From Butyrivibrio sp. INlla16 (GTDB lineage: Bacteria; Bacillota; Clostridia; Lachnospirales; Lachnospiraceae): DNA of 64,000 bases. The first letter of the stretch is position 1. The number at the start of each line of letters is the position of its first letter. The stretch lies in contig NZ_FMYB01000019.1 in the NCBI RefSeq assembly GCF_900104155.1, forward strand, positions 18,184 to 82,183. Reading direction: 5' to 3'. Below the pieces are notes generated by a model. It was not told the origin of the DNA. It ran no database searches and saw only the letters and a list, made by a program, of their open reading frames with translations. Positions 1 through 8,487 of this stretch are shown here, in pieces. The translations under genes and the position numbers were made by a program.

Positions 1-88
1 TTTGAGTGCAGGCAATGGTTTTTCAACGGAGCCTGATATGAAGGAACTTATTGAGGAGACGGTAGGAAGAGCACACGGGGAGTTATAA
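1..88 (+). CDS. C-terminal end of a gene upstream of nadK, probably tlyA (partial)
   Basis: An open frame enters from the left edge and ends at the TAA at 86-88. It encodes 28 residues, ending GRAHGEL. It stops 5 bp before nadK, so it is probably co-transcribed with it. In Clostridia and Lachnospiraceae the gene before nadK-argR-recN is usually tlyA, a hemolysin-like rRNA 2'-O-methyltransferase. That assignment rests on gene order; the residues seen are too few to identify the family. Confidence 0.4.
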   Translation, partial: LSAGNGFSTEPDMKELIEETVGRAHGEL

Positions 89-93
89 GGTCT

Positions 94-945
94 ATGAGAC
101 GGTTTTTCATAATCACTAACAGAGGCAAAGATCCCGGAATGAAGGCCACCCTGCGCATCAGGGATTACCTTGAGCAGAAGGGGGCATTCTGCGAGGTCGC
201 CGAGATAGAGAGCACGGCGAATAAAAACGGCAAGGAGTATTTCTGCAAGGTTCCGGACTGCGTAGAGTGTTGTATTGTCCTTGGAGGCGATGGAACGATG
301 CTGCAGGCTGCGGGTAATGTCCTTGGGAAAAATATCCCGCTTATAGGAGTTAATCTCGGAACGCTGGGATACATGGCGGAGGTTGATCTTTCTGAAGTCG
401 AAAGCGCCATGGATAAGCTTCTTAATGATGAATATGAAATAGAAGACCGCATGATGCTTCAGGGAGTTCTCTGTCAGGGAGAAGAAAAAGGCGTTATCAA
501 CTACGCCTTAAATGACATCGTAATCGCGAGATGTTCATCACTCCGGGTTTTCAATTTTAATGTGTATGTTAATGATCTGCCGCTTACAACCTACCAGTCC
601 GATGGAATAATTCTTTCATCGCCTACGGGTTCGACGGCTTATAATATGTCTGCAGGCGGACCGATTGTGGATCCCAAGGCGCGGATACTTCTTCTGACAC
701 CGATATGTCCGCATGCGGCTAACGGCAGGACAATAGTTCTTTCCGAGAATGATAAGGTCACTATAGAAATCGGAAAAGGAAGCGGAGACTGTACTTTGGA
801 GCTGGAAGCGTCCCTTGACGGAAGAAAAAGGATGATGATGAAGAGCGGGGACAGAATAGATATCACCGCAGCAAAACAGGTTACCAAGATATTGAAACTA
901 AGCAGTGAAAGCTTTTTAAACATTTTAAGGAAAAAACTCGTATGA
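94..945 (+). CDS. nadK: NAD kinase
   Basis: A 283-residue cytosolic enzyme that phosphorylates NAD to NADP using ATP or polyphosphate. The family hallmark GGDGTMLQAA is at about residues 64-73, and the second conserved block with SPTGSTAYNMSAGG is at about 177-190. Length is normal for bacterial NAD kinases. The start lies 5 bp after the preceding stop. The last codons overlap the argR start by four bases (ATGA), which indicates translational coupling. The gene order nadK-argR-recN is typical of Clostridia. Confidence 0.95.
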   Translation: MRRFFIITNRGKDPGMKATLRIRDYLEQKGAFCEVAEIESTANKNGKEYFCKVPDCVECCIVLGGDGTMLQAAGNVLGKNIPLIGVNLGTLGYMAEVDLSEVESAMDKLLNDEYEIEDRMMLQGVLCQGEEKGVINYALNDIVIARCSSLRVFNFNVYVNDLPLTTYQSDGIILSSPTGSTAYNMSAGGPIVDPKARILLLTPICPHAANGRTIVLSENDKVTIEIGKGSGDCTLELEASLDGRKRMMMKSGDRIDITAAKQVTKILKLSSESFLNILRKKLV

Positions 946-1388
946 AGAAAAAACGTCACAGCAAACTGATCGAAATAATTCAAAACAATGTTATCGAAAC
1001 TCAGGAGCAGATCGCGGATATGCTCAATGCTGCGGGTTTTAAGGTTACCCAGGCGACCGTATCCAGAGACATAAGAGAGCTCCGACTTACAAAAAGAGCT
1101 ACTCCTGACGGAAGGCATAAATATGTTTTTGTTCAGGACAGTGCCGGAATGACTGACAAGTATGCGGATGTCCTGCGAGCAGGCTTTATCAGTATGGATC
1201 ATGCTCAGAATATTCTGGTTATCCGGACGGTATCGGGAATGGCGATGGCTGTAGCCGCTGCTCTTGATGCCATGGAATTTGAAGAGGTAGTAGGATGTAT
1301 TGCCGGTGATGATACCATCATGGCAGCTATACGTACCAATAATGACGTTCAGAAGGTTATGGATGCCCTGAACGAAATAATAGGCTGA
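942..1388 (+). CDS. argR: arginine repressor ArgR
   Basis: A 148-residue arginine-dependent transcriptional regulator. The N-terminal winged helix contains QATVSRDIRELRL at about residues 37-49. The C-terminal oligomerisation and arginine-binding domain contains the GDDTIM motif near residue 124. Length matches the family. Its start overlaps the nadK stop (ATGA). In Clostridia this position between nadK and recN is conserved. No arginine biosynthesis genes are in the window, so its targets lie elsewhere. Confidence 0.95.
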   Translation: MKKKRHSKLIEIIQNNVIETQEQIADMLNAAGFKVTQATVSRDIRELRLTKRATPDGRHKYVFVQDSAGMTDKYADVLRAGFISMDHAQNILVIRTVSGMAMAVAAALDAMEFEEVVGCIAGDDTIMAAIRTNNDVQKVMDALNEIIG

Positions 1389-1394
1389 TAGTAC

Positions 1395-1420
1395 CTGTCC
1401 CATTAAACGGACAGTTATTA
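1395..1420 (+). terminator. weak hairpin after argR
   Basis: CTGTCC at 1395-1400 pairs with GGACAG at 1409-1414, and an AT-rich stretch (TTATTATATA) follows. It could attenuate transcription between argR and recN, but the stem is short and there is no solid T-run. Confidence 0.35.
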
Positions 1421-1469
1421 TATACATTTCCTTGACTTGCCCGAAGAAGCAAAAAGGAAAGAGGTAAAT

Positions 1470-3173
1470 ATGTTATACAATCTACATGTGAAGAATCTTG
1501 CTCTGATAAATGAGCAGGAGGTTGAGTTTGAAAACGGTCTTAACATAATGAGTGGCGAGACCGGTGCCGGTAAATCAGTTATTATCGGCAGTGTGAATCT
1601 GGCGCTCGGTGCTAAAGCTGACAGTGGTATGATTCGCACGGGAGCTGAATATGCTCTTATCGAGCTGACCTTTGGAATCAAAAATGAAGCGCAGCTAAGA
1701 AGCCTTAAGGATCTTGATATTCCTGTAGAAGAAGACGGAACACTTATTTTGCAGAGAAAAATCATGGAGGGCAGAAGTGTCTGCAAGGCAAATGGTGAGA
1801 CAGTAAGCGCAAGGCAGCTTCGGGATCTTTCAAACATACTTATAAATATTCACGGTCAGAATGACCATCAGGAACTCCTTCACAAGAAAAAGCATCTGGA
1901 GATACTGGATGATTTTGCAGGTGAGGAGCTTTTGCAGCTTAAGGAAAAGTGTGCAAAGGCTTACGGAAGCTGGAAGGATGTCCTGAAGGCTCTCGATGAG
2001 ACCAACTTAGACGAGAGAGAACGTGAGAGACAAAAGGATCTTGCGAATTTCGAATACAATGAGATTACTGATGCAGACCCCAAAGAGGGTGAGGATGAGG
2101 CGCTTGAGACCAGATACAGAAGAATGGTCAATTCCAGGAAGATTGCCGAGGCAGCAGGTATTGCCGCTGAGGTGACGGGAGCAGGCGACTCCGGTGAAAG
2201 CGCTGCGGATGCTATAGGAAGAGCAGTGCGTGAGCTCTCCTCGGTTAGCAGCTATGACGATAAGGCTGCGGAGCTTTTGGGACAGCTCTCTGATATCGAT
2301 AATTTATTATCTGATTTTCGGCATGCTATTTCATCCTATATCGATGAGCTTGAGTTTGATCCCGAAGATTTTGCGATAACAGAGGACAGACTCAACACCA
2401 TAAACCATCTCAAGGATAAGTATGGCGGAAGCATTGAGGAAGTTCTAAAGTACAGGAATGAGAAGGAAGAGGAACTAAAAAAACTCGAGGACCTTGCAGC
2501 ATACCGAGACGGTCTTCTTGCTGATGAGAAGAGGTTCCATGATGAGTTGTTATCCGCCTGCAAGAGCATCTCAGACCTGAGAAAAGAAAACGCCAAAGCT
2601 TTATCGGAGCTTCTCCGCAAAGCGTTGGAGGACCTTAACTTCATAGATGTAAGATTCGAGATTGATGTTAAGCCTGACGGAGAGAGAGTTTCCGCGGGAG
2701 GCTATGATGATGTGGAGTTCATGATTTCCACAAATCCCGGAGAGAAGATAAGACCCCTCGACCAGGTGGCAAGCGGCGGTGAGCTCTCAAGAATCATGCT
2801 TGCGATCAAGACCGTTGTCGCTGAAAAGGATGACATAGACACACTCATTTTTGATGAGATAGATGCGGGAATAAGCGGACAGACTGCATGGAAGGTTTCG
2901 GAGAAACTTGGACTTCTTGCAAAGGGTCACCAGATAATCTGCATCACACACCTTCCTCAGATTGCATCTATGGCTGACACTCATTATGAGATCGCGAAGG
3001 GAACTCATGAAGAGGGCGGAAACGAGAGAACCGTAACCCGGATCAGAAAACTCTCGGATGATGAGAGAGCATCAGAACTTGCAAGAATGCTTGGCGGCGC
3101 TACAATCACAGATTCTGCAATGGAGAATGCGAGGGAGATGATGCGCCAGGCAGAAAAAGTTAAAGCAAAATAG
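1470..3173 (+). CDS. recN: DNA repair ATPase RecN
   Basis: An SMC-like ATPase of 567 residues that acts in double-strand break repair and recombination. Walker A is GETGAGKS near residue 29, the ABC-type signature ASGGELSRIML lies near 435, and Walker B is TLIFDEID near 460. A long charged, coiled-coil-forming region lies between. The start at 1470 is preferred to an in-frame upstream codon because AAAGGAAAGAGG sits just before it and the protein then begins with the usual MLxxLxVKNLAL pattern. Length is normal. Confidence 0.95.
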   Translation: MLYNLHVKNLALINEQEVEFENGLNIMSGETGAGKSVIIGSVNLALGAKADSGMIRTGAEYALIELTFGIKNEAQLRSLKDLDIPVEEDGTLILQRKIMEGRSVCKANGETVSARQLRDLSNILINIHGQNDHQELLHKKKHLEILDDFAGEELLQLKEKCAKAYGSWKDVLKALDETNLDERERERQKDLANFEYNEITDADPKEGEDEALETRYRRMVNSRKIAEAAGIAAEVTGAGDSGESAADAIGRAVRELSSVSSYDDKAAELLGQLSDIDNLLSDFRHAISSYIDELEFDPEDFAITEDRLNTINHLKDKYGGSIEEVLKYRNEKEEELKKLEDLAAYRDGLLADEKRFHDELLSACKSISDLRKENAKALSELLRKALEDLNFIDVRFEIDVKPDGERVSAGGYDDVEFMISTNPGEKIRPLDQVASGGELSRIMLAIKTVVAEKDDIDTLIFDEIDAGISGQTAWKVSEKLGLLAKGHQIICITHLPQIASMADTHYEIAKGTHEEGGNERTVTRIRKLSDDERASELARMLGGATITDSAMENAREMMRQAEKVKAK

Positions 3174-3186
3174 CCGGAGACAATAT

Positions 3187-3816
3187 ATGACACTAGACTA
3201 TGATGATTTTCTTAACAGCATAATGGCCAGCATGGACAGAACCACTCAGGTTGATGTTAATGATATCCCTAACATCAACCTGTATATGGACCAGCTGCTT
3301 ACTTTTATGGATGAAAGCCTTAGGAAGTCCTCAAGGCATCCCGGAGTGGATAAGATACTCACGAAGACCATGATCAATAACTATGCCAAAAATAATCTGC
3401 TTCCTCCTCCGGTAAAGAAGAAGTATTCCAAGGATCACATCATACTTTTGATGTTCATCTATTACTATAAGAACATGCTATCCTTCAGCGATATCCAGAC
3501 CTTGTTTGAGCCTGTTTACAAACGTTTTGGAAAAGACGATGAGGACATAAATTTAAAAGATATCTACAAGACAATCTACGATGAGCAGAAGGATATTATC
3601 GCCCATCTTAAAACTGACATCGAGGAAAAATATAAGACCGCCCAGGCATCATTTCCCGAGGCGAAGGGCGAGGACAAGAACGAACTTCAGATGTTCAATT
3701 TTGTCTCAATGCTCGCTTACGATGTTTTCATGAAGATGCTTCTTATCGAGAACATCATCGATCACATCGAAGAGGAGCGCGAGGGCGACAAAGAGACAAA
3801 GAAGAAGAAAAAATAA
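3187..3816 (+). CDS. DUF1836 domain protein
   Basis: A 209-residue protein resembling the DUF1836 family of Firmicutes. Conserved features are a central KTMINNYAKNNLLPPPVKKK stretch, which looks like the HTH-type start of these proteins, followed by the hydrophobic ILLMFIYYYKNMLS segment. The C-terminus is very basic (KKKKK). The family is thought to be regulatory, but its function is not established. It begins 13 bp after recN and is probably in the same operon. Confidence 0.8.
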   Translation: MTLDYDDFLNSIMASMDRTTQVDVNDIPNINLYMDQLLTFMDESLRKSSRHPGVDKILTKTMINNYAKNNLLPPPVKKKYSKDHIILLMFIYYYKNMLSFSDIQTLFEPVYKRFGKDDEDINLKDIYKTIYDEQKDIIAHLKTDIEEKYKTAQASFPEAKGEDKNELQMFNFVSMLAYDVFMKMLLIENIIDHIEEEREGDKETKKKKK

Positions 3817-3866
3817 TGCCTTCTCCCTCTGGGAGAAGGTGTCGGCGAAGCCGACGGATGAGGGTA
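3817..3866. repeat. REP-like double-hairpin element, copy 1
   Basis: Stem CCTTCTCCC (3819-3827) pairs with GGGAGAAGG (3831-3839). It is followed by GTCGG-cgaag-CCGAC (3841-3855) and then GGATGAGGG. A second copy lies at 6407-6450 with the same first stem and tail but a different, still paired second stem. This is a dispersed intergenic element; it may also act as a terminator after the DUF1836 gene. Confidence 0.75.
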
Positions 3867-3891
3867 ATTTTCGAAAGGTAGTACATATTTA

Positions 3892-6348
3892 ATGAGCATT
3901 TACGACACCCTGAATAGTGAACAGAAAAAAGCGGTTCTGCAGACAGACGGTCCGGTCCTGATACTTGCCGGAGCAGGTTCGGGAAAGACCAGAGTCCTGA
4001 CGCACAGGATCGCTTATTTAATTGACGAATGCGGAGTTAATCCCTGGAACATTCTCGCGATCACCTTTACCAACAAGGCGGCCGGCGAGATGCGCGAAAG
4101 AGTTGATAAGATTGTAGGCTTTGGCGCTGAGAGCATATGGGTTGCGACTTTTCACTCAACCTGTGTAAGAATCTTAAGACGTTATGCTGACAGAATCGGT
4201 TACAGCAACAATTTTACGATTTATGATACGGATGACTCCAAGTCGGTACTTAAGGATATCTGCAAAAGATATCAGCTTGAAACAACTCAGCTAAAGCTCC
4301 GCAACATCCAGACTGCGATATCGCATGCAAAGGACAACTGCGTCGATGCCAATGAATACATGCTGGCATCGGGAAACGACTTTAAGAAGCAGAAAATTGC
4401 GAAGGCATACATCGAGTATCAGAATACGCTTAAGAAGAATAATGCAATGGATTTTGATGACCTTCTTCTTAACACGGTGAAGCTCTTCAAGGACGAGCCG
4501 GAGGTGCTTGCGCAGTACCAGGAACGCTTCAGGTACATAATGGTTGATGAGTATCAGGATACCAACAACGTACAGTTTGAATTTGTAAGGCTTCTTGCAG
4601 ACAGGTATAAGAACCTTTGCGTGGTCGGTGATGATGATCAGAGTATTTACAGATTCCGCGGAGCGAACATCAGGAATATCCTTGATTTTGAAAAAGTGTA
4701 TCCCGATGCGACAGTGATAAAACTGGAACAGAATTACAGATCCACACAGAGTATTCTTGATGCGGCTAACGCTGTTATAAAGAATAACTACGGAAGAAAA
4801 GACAAAGCCCTTTGGACAGATGAAGGAAAAGGCGAACTCGTCAGATTAAAGGTTGTGAATCAGGCTCCGGAGGAGGCTGAGTTTATAGCCTCTGAAGTTT
4901 GCAAACTCAAAAAATCAGGCAAAGCGGATTATAAGGATATCGCAGTTCTCTACAGAACAAATGCGCAGTCCAGACTTCTGGAAGAGAGATTCGTGTATGA
5001 AGGAATTCCGTACGACCTTGTGGGTGGAGTGAACTTCTACGGCAGACGTGAGATCAAGGACTGTCTTGCCTATCTGAAGACCATTGATTCCGGTGCGGAT
5101 GATCTGGCAGCGAGACGTATCATAAATGTTCCGAAAAGAGGAATCGGAGCTACAAGTATCACTCATGTTCAGGAATACGCAGATAAGGCCAATATCAGTT
5201 TTCTGAAGGCGTGCGCCGAGGCTGATATGATCCCGGGACTTAATAAGACAGCGCAGGCAAAGTGCAAGGCATTTGCGTCAATGATCGGAGCTTTCAGAGC
5301 CTTTGCAAAAGAGGCAAGACTTGATCAGCTTATGCAGCACATCATCAGAGAAATCGGCTACATAGATTATCTCTATACAATCGATGAGGATGCAAACACC
5401 GAGGATAACGAGCGTGAGCAGAACGTGGACGAGCTTATATCCAAAATGGCCGGCTACGAGGAAAAAGAGGATGAGCCTACGCTTACGGGATTCTTGGAAG
5501 AGGTTGCTCTGGTGGCGGATATTGACAATGTATCCGAGGATGACGACAAGGTGCTCCTCATGACACTTCACAGTGCAAAGGGACTAGAGTTTGATCATGT
5601 GTATCTCGCAGGTATGGAGGAGAATGTTTTCCCCAGCTTCATGGCGCTGATGGACGAAGGAGTAGATCCCGAGGGACTCGAGGAGGAGAGAAGACTTGCT
5701 TATGTTGGAATAACCAGAGCAAGAAAACATCTCACACTCACAAGTGCCAGAAGCAGAATGACAAGAGGTCAGCTCCAGTACAACCCTGTGAGCAGATTTG
5801 TAACTGAGATTCCGGCTGAGCTTCTTGAAAAGGTCGGAGCGGCTGAAGCCTCCTTCATGTATGATGGCGGAGAATCCATTGATGACGACGATGATATCGA
5901 TCTTGATACAGGTCGCATTTTTAAGAAAAAGATGGATTTCTCAAAACCCACCTATGCAGCCGGTACAGCAAACTCACCTCTTAAGAGGAGTGCTTATGCC
6001 GGGACAAAAGCTGCTACCCAGCCAGCTTACGGAAGACCTGTTGCAAAGCCGGCACCTCCCAAAAAGAGAGCGGTACCGAAGGACAAACCTTTTATCGCAG
6101 GCGCTGCCAGTGCACACAGCAAGGCCTATCTCGGAAAACCGGGACTCGCCGGATTATCCAAAGGAATGCCGACAGCCGGAGCAGCACTTGATTACGGCGT
6201 AGGTGACAGAGTCCTGCATGTTAAGTTCGGTGAAGGAACTGTCCTTGATATCGTCAAGGAACCGAGAGACTATAAGGTCACAATCGATTTTGACGATTAC
6301 GGACAGAAAATCATGTTCGCTGCATTTGCGAAGCTTAAAAAAGTATAA
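3892..6348 (+). CDS. pcrA: UvrD/PcrA-type ATP-dependent DNA helicase
   Basis: An 818-residue superfamily 1A 3'-5' helicase used in DNA repair and removal of protein roadblocks. Motif I is AGAGSGKTRVL (about 25-35), motif II is DEYQDTN, motif III is GDDDQSIYRFRG, and motif V/VI regions include TLHSAKGLEFD and YVGITRARK. The C-terminal 60 residues (GVGDRVLHVKFGEGTV...) form the Tudor-like domain that binds RNA polymerase in PcrA. Before it is a low-complexity linker rich in Ala, Lys and Pro. Length is at the upper end for PcrA. Confidence 0.95.
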   Translation: MSIYDTLNSEQKKAVLQTDGPVLILAGAGSGKTRVLTHRIAYLIDECGVNPWNILAITFTNKAAGEMRERVDKIVGFGAESIWVATFHSTCVRILRRYADRIGYSNNFTIYDTDDSKSVLKDICKRYQLETTQLKLRNIQTAISHAKDNCVDANEYMLASGNDFKKQKIAKAYIEYQNTLKKNNAMDFDDLLLNTVKLFKDEPEVLAQYQERFRYIMVDEYQDTNNVQFEFVRLLADRYKNLCVVGDDDQSIYRFRGANIRNILDFEKVYPDATVIKLEQNYRSTQSILDAANAVIKNNYGRKDKALWTDEGKGELVRLKVVNQAPEEAEFIASEVCKLKKSGKADYKDIAVLYRTNAQSRLLEERFVYEGIPYDLVGGVNFYGRREIKDCLAYLKTIDSGADDLAARRIINVPKRGIGATSITHVQEYADKANISFLKACAEADMIPGLNKTAQAKCKAFASMIGAFRAFAKEARLDQLMQHIIREIGYIDYLYTIDEDANTEDNEREQNVDELISKMAGYEEKEDEPTLTGFLEEVALVADIDNVSEDDDKVLLMTLHSAKGLEFDHVYLAGMEENVFPSFMALMDEGVDPEGLEEERRLAYVGITRARKHLTLTSARSRMTRGQLQYNPVSRFVTEIPAELLEKVGAAEASFMYDGGESIDDDDDIDLDTGRIFKKKMDFSKPTYAAGTANSPLKRSAYAGTKAATQPAYGRPVAKPAPPKKRAVPKDKPFIAGAASAHSKAYLGKPGLAGLSKGMPTAGAALDYGVGDRVLHVKFGEGTVLDIVKEPRDYKVTIDFDDYGQKIMFAAFAKLKKV

Positions 6349-6406
6349 ACTTTGCCAATTCAATAGATTGTGAATTAATAAATGTTATAATATATATAAC
6401 ATTTTA

Positions 6407-6450
6407 TGCCTTCTCCCGCTGGGAGAAGGTGGCACGAAGTGCCGGATGAG
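6407..6450. repeat. REP-like double-hairpin element, copy 2
   Basis: CCTTCTCCC (6409-6417) pairs with GGGAGAAGG (6421-6429), followed by GGCAC-gaa-GTGCC (6431-6443) and GGATGAGGGG. Compared with copy 1 the second stem has changed on both sides and still pairs. It lies between pcrA and the small membrane protein gene. Confidence 0.75.
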
Positions 6451-6490
6451 GGGTATTAACCACTAACTACATCTTGGAAAGGGGTAAGTA

Positions 6491-6757
6491 ATGGATAAGA
6501 ACAGAATCGAAGAACTTCTTGAAACAGTCAGAATCAATGAGCTTTTAGAGAAAAAAGAAGCTGCAAACGCTAAAAAGCCATCAAACATTGTTTTGTGGTG
6601 CCTTGCAGTTTTCGGAGCAATTGCTGCTGTAGCAACAATCGCTTATCTGGTATTCAATTACATGATGCCCGAGTACGAGGATGATTACGATTATGATGAT
6701 GACGATTTCGACGACTTTGATGACGACGACTTCGTTGATCTGGATTTGGAGAAATGA
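6491..6757 (+). CDS. small single-pass membrane protein with acidic tail
   Basis: An 88-residue protein of unknown function. Residues 1-33 are charged and helical, about 35-58 form one hydrophobic transmembrane segment, and the rest is an extremely acidic Asp/Glu/Tyr tail (DDYDYDDDDFDDFDDDDF). The start follows GGAAAGGGG. It overlaps the rlmD start by four bases (ATGA), so the two are probably translated together. Similar small proteins occur in Lachnospiraceae; no role is known to me. Confidence 0.8.
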   Translation: MDKNRIEELLETVRINELLEKKEAANAKKPSNIVLWCLAVFGAIAAVATIAYLVFNYMMPEYEDDYDYDDDDFDDFDDDDFVDLDLEK

Positions 6758-8433
6758 AGAAAAAAGATATAGTATCGGGCAGAATCGTTAGGGTTGAATT
6801 CCCTAACAAAGGCATTATGGAGACACCTGAGGGAAAAGTGATAGTTAAGAATACACTTCCCGGTCAGAAGGTGTCATGTGTGATTATTAAAAACAGAAAT
6901 GGCAGAGCAGAAGGTAGGCTCCTCGAGGTTCTCGAAGAGCCTATTGATGCTATAGAAAGCCCCTGCATGCATTTTGGCAAATGCGGAGGCTGCAGCTATC
7001 TTACCATGCCTTATGTCAAAGAACTTGGCATGAAGGAACAGCAGGTAAGGCATATTCTTAATCCTATTCTGGAGAAGCAGACTCAGAGTTACACCTGGGA
7101 GGGCATTAAGACAAGCCCCATCAAATTTGCATACAGAAATAAGATGGAATTTACTTTTGGAGATGAGGAGATAGGCGGTCCCCTCACTCTTGGCATGCAC
7201 AAAAGAAACAGCATGCATGATATTGTCAGCGTAACAGGCTGCAGAATTGTGGATGATGATTACAACAACATCTTAAGCGCCACACTTTCGTATTTTGGAG
7301 AATTATATAGACAGGAAAAAATCACTTTTTATCATAGAATGAAACAGGAGGGCTATCTTCGACACCTTCTCGTAAGAAAGGCTCAGAAGACAGGCGACAT
7401 CCTGATAGACATAGTGACGACGACACAGGAAGACCACAATCTCATGAATTACGCGGAGATGCTTCTTACACTTGAGCTCTCCGGGCATATCGTTGGTATT
7501 CTACATACAAAAAATGATGCCAAGGCAGATGCCGTAATTGATGAAGGTACGACTGTGCTTTATGGACAGGACTATTTTTATGAGGAACTTCTTGGACTTA
7601 AATTCAGGATCACACCCTTCTCATTTTTCCAGACAAATTCTCTTAGTGCAGAGGTTCTGTATGGCACTGTCAGGGAATACATCGATGGACTTTATGACAA
7701 CATGACTGAGGATCCCGGTGACAAGATTATCTACGATTTATACTGCGGCACAGGTACCATTGCCCAGATAATCGCGCCGATTGCCAACAAGGTTATCGGT
7801 GTTGAAATCGTTGAGGAAGCTGTAGCGGCCGCGAAGGAGAATGCAGCGAGAAACCAGCTTGTGGACTGTGAATTTATCGCCGGAGATGTGCTGAAAGTCC
7901 TTGATGATATCGTGGACAAGCCCAATCTCATCATCCTTGATCCTCCCCGTGAAGGCATCAATCCCAAGGCACTTAAAAAGATCATCGACTACGGCGTAAA
8001 GCACATGATCTACGTAAGCTGCAAACCTACTTCTCTCGCCAGGGATCTCGAAACCCTTGCAGAGGGCGGCTACTATGTTCAAAGAGCAGTCGCAGTAGAT
8101 CAGTTCCCATGGACAAATCACGTGGAGACGGTGGTTTTGCTTTCCAAGGGCGAGATACCCAGTAAGAAAGTCAAGGTTGAATTCTCATTAGAGGGCATGG
8201 ATACTGATGGTTTCAAGGATGGAGCTACCTACGATGAGATAAGAGATTGGGTACAGGAAAAGTATGGTATACATGTTACTAACCTGAATATAGCACAGAT
8301 CAAGAGAAAGAACGGCATTATTGAAAGAGAGAACTATAATAAGCCGAAGTCCGAAGATAGCAAGCAGCCAGGAACAACTCCGGAAAAGGAGAAGGCCATC
8401 ACAGAAGCACTAAAACACTTTAATATGATATAG
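6754..8433 (+). CDS. rlmD: 23S rRNA (uracil-5-)-methyltransferase RlmD/RumA type with C-terminal extension
   Basis: A 559-residue SAM-dependent RNA methyltransferase that makes 5-methyluridine in 23S rRNA. An N-terminal TRAM-like domain is followed by iron-sulfur cysteines (C-x5-CGGC at about residues 72-81), the SAM motif DLYCGTGTIAQ near 328 and the catalytic region YVSCKPTSLARD near 423. About 100 extra residues follow the catalytic domain. They form a module ending in NYNKPKSED...EKAITEAL that also occurs at the C-terminus of the broken recombinase at 37.5-39.5 kb. The start overlaps the preceding gene. Confidence 0.9.
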   Translation: MKKKDIVSGRIVRVEFPNKGIMETPEGKVIVKNTLPGQKVSCVIIKNRNGRAEGRLLEVLEEPIDAIESPCMHFGKCGGCSYLTMPYVKELGMKEQQVRHILNPILEKQTQSYTWEGIKTSPIKFAYRNKMEFTFGDEEIGGPLTLGMHKRNSMHDIVSVTGCRIVDDDYNNILSATLSYFGELYRQEKITFYHRMKQEGYLRHLLVRKAQKTGDILIDIVTTTQEDHNLMNYAEMLLTLELSGHIVGILHTKNDAKADAVIDEGTTVLYGQDYFYEELLGLKFRITPFSFFQTNSLSAEVLYGTVREYIDGLYDNMTEDPGDKIIYDLYCGTGTIAQIIAPIANKVIGVEIVEEAVAAAKENAARNQLVDCEFIAGDVLKVLDDIVDKPNLIILDPPREGINPKALKKIIDYGVKHMIYVSCKPTSLARDLETLAEGGYYVQRAVAVDQFPWTNHVETVVLLSKGEIPSKKVKVEFSLEGMDTDGFKDGATYDEIRDWVQEKYGIHVTNLNIAQIKRKNGIIERENYNKPKSEDSKQPGTTPEKEKAITEALKHFNMI

Positions 8434-8446
8434 AATAATAAAGAGG

Positions 8447-8470
8447 GGCCGTGGAGAAAATCCACGGCTC
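8447..8470. terminator. hairpin between convergent genes
   Basis: GCCGTGGA (8448-8455) pairs with TCCACGGC (8461-8468) between the convergent rlmD and the SpoIIE-like phosphatase gene. No T-run follows on either strand, so the terminator call is tentative. Confidence 0.45.
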
Positions 8471-8487
8471 TGACTTTAAATGACTGA

